Shown here: positions 58,660 through 64,000 of the stretch, piece after piece
How positions within the stretch are numbered: the stretch's first letter is position 1
Layout of the letters: every line of letters starts with the position of its first letter
Assembly (NCBI RefSeq): GCF_021287135.1
Contig: NZ_JAJTBB010000036.1
Coordinates: 35,922-99,921, forward strand
Length of the DNA stretch: 64,000 nt
Direction of reading: 5' to 3'
Origin: Acidovorax sp.
GTDB lineage: Bacteria; Pseudomonadota; Gammaproteobacteria; Burkholderiales; Burkholderiaceae_C
Made by a program: the position numbers and the translations under genes
The notes under the pieces: generated by a model
Told to the model about the DNA's origin: nothing
What the model saw: the letters and a program-made list of their open reading frames with translations, nothing else
Databases searched by the model: none

Positions 58660-60090
58660 CTAGTAGTCGTCTCCGCCGCCCATCGCCAGGTTCTCGAAAC
58701 GCGTCTGGTTCTTCTGGAAGAACAGCTTCACCGTGCCGGTGGGGCCGTTACGCTGCTTGCCGATGATGACCTCGGCCACGTTGGGCTCCTTGGAGTCCTT
58801 GTTGTAGTAGTCGTCGCGGTAGATGAACATGATGATGTCGGCATCCTGCTCGATGGCGCCGGACTCGCGCAGGTCGGACATCATGGGGCGCTTGTCGGTG
58901 CGCTGCTCCACCGAACGGTTGAGCTGCGACAGCGCGATCAGCGGGCACTGCAGCTCCTTGGCCAGCATCTTGAGCCCCCGGGAGATTTCGCCCAGCTCGG
59001 TGGCTCGGTTGTCGGCGCTGGCGGCACCGGAGCCGCTCATGAGCTGCAGGTAGTCGACCACGATCAGCCCCAGCTTGCCGCACTGGCGCGCCAGCCGCCG
59101 GGCGTTGGCACGCAGCTCGCCCGGGGTCAGGCCCGGCGTCTCGTCGATGTGCAGCGACACGGTGCGCAGCTTTTCGATGGCCTCCGTCAGGCGCGGCCAC
59201 TCGTCGTCCGTCAGCTTGCCGGTGCGCAGGTTGCCCTGGTTCACCCGCCCGATGGAGCCCACGATACGCACGGCCAGCTGCGCGGCCCCCATTTCCATCG
59301 AGAAGATGGCCACGGGCAGGCCCTCGTTGAGCGCCACGTGCTCGGCAATGTTCACGGCAAACGAGGTCTTGCCCATGGACGGCCGGGCCGCCAGCACCAC
59401 CAGGTCGCCCGCCTGCAGCCCGGAGGTCATGCGGTCCAGGTCGGCAAAGCCGGTGGGCACGCCGGTCACGTCCACCGGGTTGTCCGCCATCTCCTGCACG
59501 CGGTCGAGCAGGTCGATCACCAGCGAATCGAGCGACTGGAAGCCCTGCTTGGTGCGCGAGCCCTCCTCGCCGATGGCGAAGATCTTGGCTTCGGCCTCGT
59601 CCAGGATGCGCTCCACGGTCTTGCCCTGGGGGTTGAAGGCGTTGGTGGAGATCTCGTCGCTGGCCGTGACGAGCTTGCGCAGGATGGCCCGCTCGCGCAC
59701 GATTTCCGCATAGCGGCGGATGTTGCTGGCGCTCGGCACATACTGCGCCAGGTTGTTGAGGTAGGCCAGCCCGCCCACCTCCTGCGCCTTGCCCAGGTTC
59801 TGCAGGTGCTCGAAGACCGTGATCACATCGGCCGGCTTGCTTGCATTGATGAGCGCACCGATGGCGGTGTAGACCAGCTGGTGTTCGTGGCGGTAGAAAT
59901 GGCTTTCCACCAGCAGGTCGCCCACGCGGTCCCAGGCGTTGTTGTCCAGCAGCAAGCCCCCCAGCACGCTGGACTCGGCTTCAATGGAATGCGGCGGCAC
60001 CCGCAACTGCGCCACCTCGCGGTCGGACGACACCGGCGGCACATGCGGCGCGAAGCCGTTCTCCTCCAAGGGGGGAAACACTGCAGACAT
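58660..60090 (-). CDS. dnaB: Replicative DNA helicase DnaB
   Basis: Hexameric helicase of the replication fork, 476 residues from the ATG giving MSAVFPPLEENGF. The N-terminal domain begins RVPPHSIEAESSVLGGLLLDN. The RecA-like domain has Walker A ARPSMGKTSFAVNIAEH and the GLIVVDYLQLM segment. No intein is present. It is the next gene after the rpsF-rplI operon but separated by a terminator and promoter-like AT-rich sequence. Confidence 0.97.
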   Translation of the reverse strand: MSAVFPPLEENGFAPHVPPVSSDREVAQLRVPPHSIEAESSVLGGLLLDNNAWDRVGDLLVESHFYRHEHQLVYTAIGALINASKPADVITVFEHLQNLGKAQEVGGLAYLNNLAQYVPSASNIRRYAEIVRERAILRKLVTASDEISTNAFNPQGKTVERILDEAEAKIFAIGEEGSRTKQGFQSLDSLVIDLLDRVQEMADNPVDVTGVPTGFADLDRMTSGLQAGDLVVLAARPSMGKTSFAVNIAEHVALNEGLPVAIFSMEMGAAQLAVRIVGSIGRVNQGNLRTGKLTDDEWPRLTEAIEKLRTVSLHIDETPGLTPGELRANARRLARQCGKLGLIVVDYLQLMSGSGAASADNRATELGEISRGLKMLAKELQCPLIALSQLNRSVEQRTDKRPMMSDLRESGAIEQDADIIMFIYRDDYYNKDSKEPNVAEVIIGKQRNGPTGTVKLFFQKNQTRFENLAMGGGDDY

Positions 60091-60226
60091 GGCGGCTCTC
60101 CGGGCAAAGGCGATGGCGGTTGGGACTCTGGACCCTCTCCCCACGCAAGCTGGCGGGGGATAAGTCTGTGGAAAAGGGCGGGACAGCCCGTGGGCAAGCC
60201 TGTATAAAAACCGGCAGCCCAAATGC

Positions 60227-60247
60227 AAAAGCCGCCCGGAGGCGGCT
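60227..60247 (-). terminator. Rho-independent terminator of the rpsF-priB-rpsR-rplI operon
   Basis: On the minus strand AGCCGCC, a four-base loop, GGCGGCT and a TTTT run, 23 bases past the rplI stop. Just beyond it, TTTTTATACA (60201-60210) could serve as a -10 region for dnaB. Confidence 0.8.
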
Positions 60248-60269
60248 GTTGCGGCAGCTCAAGGGCCGA

Positions 60270-60722
60270 TCAGGCGGTTTCGCCGTAGACCGACACGTTG
60301 ACTTCGACGACCACGTCGGTGTGCAGGGCCACGCTCACCGTGGAGTCGCTCACCGTCTTGATGGGGCCGTTGGGCAGGCGGATCTGCGACTTGGCGATCT
60401 TGTAGCCTTGCTTGTTCAGCTCTTCGGCGATGTCGTGGTTCGTCACGGAACCGAACAGACGGCCGTCCACGCCAGCCTTTTGCGTCAGCTTGACGGTGGT
60501 GCCGCCCAGCTTTTCGCCTTGGGCCTGGGCTTCTGCCAGCTTGGCGGCAGCAGCCTTTTCCAGCTCGGCGCGCTTGGCTTCGAACTCAGCCTTGGCGGCT
60601 TCGGTAGCGCGGCGGGCGCGGCCCGAGGGGATCAGGAAGTTGCGAGCGTAACCGTCCTTGACCTTGACGATTTCACCCAGGTTGCCGAGGTTCACAACCT
60701 TGTCGAGCAGAATGATTTGCAT
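60270..60722 (-). CDS. rplI: 50S ribosomal protein L9
   Basis: 150-residue ribosomal protein with the family opening [32 protein letters not shown], a long connecting helix rich in Ala/Lys/Glu, and the C-terminal rRNA-binding domain. It is the last gene of the operon, 12 bases after rpsR. Confidence 0.98.
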   Translation of the reverse strand: MQIILLDKVVNLGNLGEIVKVKDGYARNFLIPSGRARRATEAAKAEFEAKRAELEKAAAAKLAEAQAQGEKLGGTTVKLTQKAGVDGRLFGSVTNHDIAEELNKQGYKIAKSQIRLPNGPIKTVSDSTVSVALHTDVVVEVNVSVYGETA

Positions 60723-60734
60723 GGGTTGTGCTCC

Positions 60735-61016
60735 TTAGATCTTGTGCTGGTCGCTGTAGGGCACCAGGGCCAGGAAGCGGGCGCGCTTGATGGCGGTGTT
60801 CAGCTGACGCTGGTAGATGGCGCGCGTGCCGGTGAGGCGTGCGGGGATGATCTTGCCGTTTTCGGCGATGAAGTCGCGCAGCGTGTCGACATCCTTGTAG
60901 TCGATCTCTTCAACGCCCGTCACCGTGAAGCGGCAGAAACGCTTGCGCTTGAACAGCAGGGACTGGGTGTTGCGCTTGGGGCGCTTGTCTTTGTTGAACT
61001 TCTTGAACGTGGCCAT
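60735..61016 (-). CDS. rpsR: 30S ribosomal protein S18
   Basis: 93-residue ribosomal protein that pairs with S6 on the small subunit. Family blocks [24 protein letters not shown] and [29 protein letters not shown] are present. The N-terminal 20 residues are a basic extension typical of beta-proteobacteria. Confidence 0.98.
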   Translation of the reverse strand: MATFKKFNKDKRPKRNTQSLLFKRKRFCRFTVTGVEEIDYKDVDTLRDFIAENGKIIPARLTGTRAIYQRQLNTAIKRARFLALVPYSDQHKI

Positions 61017-61033
61017 TGCGGACCTCTTGAAAA

Positions 61034-61324
61034 TTAATTTTGTTGAATATCCTGGATGTGGAGCACCGGGGTCTTGCCATTGCGCGGGTTGGCCAGAAAA
61101 CCGGAGAAAGTCCAGAGACTTCCGATGTTCTGCCGGGCCAGGCGCTCGGCCATCGCGCCGAACGCGACGGCTTTGATGGCCGCCTTGACTTCGCGGGGAT
61201 GGCCTGCCTCGGTTTGCTGCGACTCGTGTTCGAGGCGCAGCGTGATGGCAGGCAGTCCGGCGGGCGTGTAGCGCAGCGACTCAGCCTCTGCGATACAGGC
61301 GGTCAAGACGACGCGGTTCTCCAC
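61034..61324 (-). CDS. priB: Primosomal replication protein N (PriB)
   Basis: 96-residue OB-fold single-stranded DNA-binding protein of the replication restart primosome. It has the PriB pattern [35 protein letters not shown] near the N-terminus, and ALLARQ-like positions read [19 protein letters not shown]. Its place between rpsF and rpsR confirms the call. Confidence 0.95.
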   Translation of the reverse strand: MENRVVLTACIAEAESLRYTPAGLPAITLRLEHESQQTEAGHPREVKAAIKAVAFGAMAERLARQNIGSLWTFSGFLANPRNGKTPVLHIQDIQQN

Positions 61325-61339
61325 TCCAACGGGAAAGGA

Positions 61340-61720
61340 TCAGCGCTCGCCGCCGGCTGCGGCGTACTCAGCCTGGCTGGCCTTGCGGGCTTCTTCGCGC
61401 TCCACGGTCTTCATCATGGAGGAAGGACCGGTCTCGGCCTTCTTCTTCTGAACCGTCAGGTGGCGCAGCACGGCGTCGTTGAACTTGAAGGCGTGCTCCA
61501 GCTCGGCCATCACAGCCTGGTCGGCTTCGATGTTCACGCACAGGTAGTGGGCCTTGGCCAGCTTGTTGATCAGGTACGCCAGTTGACGGCGGCCCCAGTC
61601 TTCCACGCGGTGGATCTTGCCGCCGCCCTGGGTGATCATGCCCTTGTAGCGCTCCAGCATGGCTGGAACTTGCTCGCTTTGATCCGGGTGGATCAACAAA
61701 ATGATTTCGTAATGACGCAT
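61340..61720 (-). CDS. rpsF: 30S ribosomal protein S6
   Basis: 126-residue ribosomal protein, opening [25 protein letters not shown] with [21 protein letters not shown]. It is first in the operon. The GAAGGAG ribosome-binding site is clear. A hairpin in its leader may bind the S6-S18 complex (see the regulatory entry). Confidence 0.98.
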   Translation of the reverse strand: MRHYEIILLIHPDQSEQVPAMLERYKGMITQGGGKIHRVEDWGRRQLAYLINKLAKAHYLCVNIEADQAVMAELEHAFKFNDAVLRHLTVQKKKAETGPSSMMKTVEREEARKASQAEYAAAGGER

Positions 61721-61740
61721 GCAGACTCCTTCTGGATGAA

Positions 61741-61770
61741 GCCACCCACCGCGTCGTGAAGTGGTGTGGC
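61741..61770 (-). promoter_or_regulatory. rpsF leader hairpin, candidate S6:S18 autoregulatory element
   Basis: The mRNA reads GCCACACCAC, an 11-base loop, GTGGGTGGC, pairing nine bases with one bulge, about 20 bases before the rpsF ATG. Leader hairpins bound by the S6-S18 complex are known for this operon in many bacteria. The expected CCG-containing bulge is not unambiguous here, so this is a candidate only. Confidence 0.4.
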
Positions 61771-61785
61771 AAGGGAAAGCCTGCG

Positions 61786-61791
61786 ATTATA
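61786..61791 (-). promoter_or_regulatory. Probable -10 element of the rpsF operon promoter
   Basis: Perfect TATAAT on the minus strand about 65 bases before rpsF; TGTACA is 18 bases further upstream as a weak -35. Confidence 0.5.
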
Positions 61792-61965
61792 GCCCGGCGG
61801 CTGGCGCTTGTACACTGGCCGCCACCCAGGCAGTCCGCACGGGCCTGCCGGCGCGCCCCGCCGGGGCCACCCCTTGCAAAACCAGGCCGCGGGCCGACAT
61901 GCCGATGACCGACAATGCGCGCGGCCTCCGCCCTGCGCCCGCCGCAAGGGCGCGCCCGGGCAGGT

Positions 61966-61993
61966 CTTGATTTGCGGCCGCTTGCCCCCAAGT
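61966..61993 (+). promoter_or_regulatory. Sigma-32 (heat-shock) promoter of grpE
   Basis: CTTGATT, 13 bases, CCCCAAGT, about 70 bases before the grpE ATG. The -10 box begins with the CCCC that distinguishes heat-shock promoters. Confidence 0.7.
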
Positions 61994-62062
61994 GCCGCGC
62001 GTACCCGCCAATCCGGGCCCCGGGGCCCTTGTTTCCATTTCCTTCAGACCACAAGACAAGAC

Positions 62063-62614
62063 ATGTCCGAAAACAGCTCCCCCACCCCCGCTGCCAGCGC
62101 CCCCGCCCCCGAAGAAGTCGAAGCCGCCATGGCTGCCCACGCCTCTGACGAGCTGGCCCGCCTGCAGGGCGAACTGGCCGAGCTGAAGGCCAAGAGCGCC
62201 GAGCTGGCAGACCAGTTCCTGCGCGCCAAGGCAGAAGCCGAGAACGCCCGCCGCCGCGCCGAAGAGGAAGTGTCCAAGGCCCGCAAGTTCGGCATCGAGA
62301 GTTTTGCCGAGAGCCTGCTGCCGGTGTGCGACAGCCTGGACGCCGCCCTGGCCATCAAGGAAGCGACCCCGCAGCAACTGCGCGAAGGTGCCGACGCCAC
62401 CCTGCGCCAGCTTACCTCCGCCCTGGAGCGCAACAAGGTCCTGGCCATCGCCCCCGAGGCGGGCGCCAAGTTCGACCCCCACCAGCACCAGGCCATCAGC
62501 GTGGTGCCGGCCGAGCAGGAGCCCAACACCGTGGTGGCCGTGCTGCAAAAGGGCTATGTGATCGCCGAGCGGGTGTTGCGCCCCGCGCTGGTCACCGTCA
62601 CGGCGCCGAAGTAA
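62063..62614 (+). CDS. grpE: Nucleotide exchange factor GrpE
   Basis: Co-chaperone releasing ADP from DnaK, 183 residues from the ATG giving [12 protein letters not shown]. After an Ala/Pro/Glu-rich start comes a long coiled coil ([39 protein letters not shown]). The C-terminal beta-domain includes [21 protein letters not shown] and [20 protein letters not shown]. It is followed by dnaK after 115 bases that contain another heat-shock-type promoter. Confidence 0.97.
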   Translation: MSENSSPTPAASAPAPEEVEAAMAAHASDELARLQGELAELKAKSAELADQFLRAKAEAENARRRAEEEVSKARKFGIESFAESLLPVCDSLDAALAIKEATPQQLREGADATLRQLTSALERNKVLAIAPEAGAKFDPHQHQAISVVPAEQEPNTVVAVLQKGYVIAERVLRPALVTVTAPK

Positions 62615-62660
62615 TTGCTGCCGCCTTGACATCGGCCTTGAAATAAATCGAGAGGGACGA

Positions 62661-62688
62661 CTTGAAGCGACGCAAGTTATCCACAAGT
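62661..62688 (+). promoter_or_regulatory. Sigma-32-like promoter of dnaK
   Basis: CTTGAAG, 13 bases, CCACAAGT, about 40 bases before the dnaK ATG. Its -10 box differs by one base from that of grpE. It would let dnaK be induced separately from grpE. Confidence 0.6.
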
Positions 62689-62729
62689 TACTAGCCATCC
62701 AAACCATTCCAGCATTTCGGAGAAAAAAC

Positions 62730-64000
<1,271 letters not shown>

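Larger units (their letters stand above)
61721..62062. other. Divergent rpsF-grpE intergenic region (342 bases)
   Basis: No gene is supported here. It holds, from left to right, the rpsF leader with a hairpin, a TATAAT on the minus strand for rpsF, about 150 bases of GC-rich sequence without recognised signals, and the heat-shock promoter of grpE. The frame upstream of grpE is open but lacks a ribosome-binding site and has arbitrary composition. Confidence 0.7.

Noticed and set aside
61808-62062. A longer GrpE starting about 85 codons upstream
   Set aside because: The extension covers the heat-shock promoter, has no family similarity, and the ATG at 62063 gives a normal-length GrpE.

Overview
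The window looks like a chromosomal segment of a Comamonadaceae beta-proteobacterium, closest in gene order and protein style to Acidovorax and its relatives. This is judged from protein families, a high-GC codon style and synteny, not from a database search. It is almost entirely housekeeping and conserved accessory DNA. I found no prophage, insertion sequence, CRISPR array or rRNA operon.

Layout. (1) 1-14.4 kb: the complete 14-gene complex I operon nuoA-N on the minus strand (nuoN cut by the left edge), preceded by tRNA-Leu(GAG), secG and tpiA, then a quinone oxidoreductase. (2) 16.9-19.6 kb: pnp and rpsO (minus), with an rpsO terminator and an unusual pnp leader. (3) 19.8-27.9 kb: a small exported protein, then a type IV pilus minor-pilin operon (two FimT/GspH-like proteins, PilV, PilW, PilX, PilY1, PilE). 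(4) 27.9-32.4 kb: ribD, an Amt ammonium transporter behind a strong sigma-54-type promoter, and a phospholipase-D-type lipoprotein. (5) 32.4-41.3 kb: dusC, a methyltransferase, a GNAT acetyltransferase, hypothetical genes, a LuxR-type regulator overlapping a hybrid histidine kinase, and an aldehyde dehydrogenase. (6) 41.3-49.8 kb: clpB and molybdopterin genes (moaE, then moaD-moeA-mobB) separated by a block of small genes and a dapA-like gene with an intriguing leader. (7) 49.9-55.0 kb: thrC, hom, a DUF1176 protein and an AlaA-type aminotransferase. (8) 55.1-60.1 kb: an Mth938-domain protein, a peroxiredoxin, a PIN-PhoH ATPase, a coiled-coil membrane protein and dnaB. (9) 60.2-61.7 kb: the rpsF-priB-rpsR-rplI operon. 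(10) 62.0-64 kb: grpE and dnaK (cut by the right edge).

Shared themes: three heat-shock genes (clpB, grpE, dnaK) each carry a sigma-32-like promoter with the same 13-base spacer. A family of palindromic repeats built around an AGCGCTT/AAGCGCT hairpin is scattered through the intergenic gaps, and one copy appears to lie in frame inside ribD. The two most unusual signals are RNA-level. The pnp leader has a long hairpin whose 5' arm is a 17-base copy of the start of the pnp coding region. A 32-codon leader ORF with a Lys-Ala-Lys-Lys run sits ahead of the dapA-like gene, followed by mutually exclusive hairpins.
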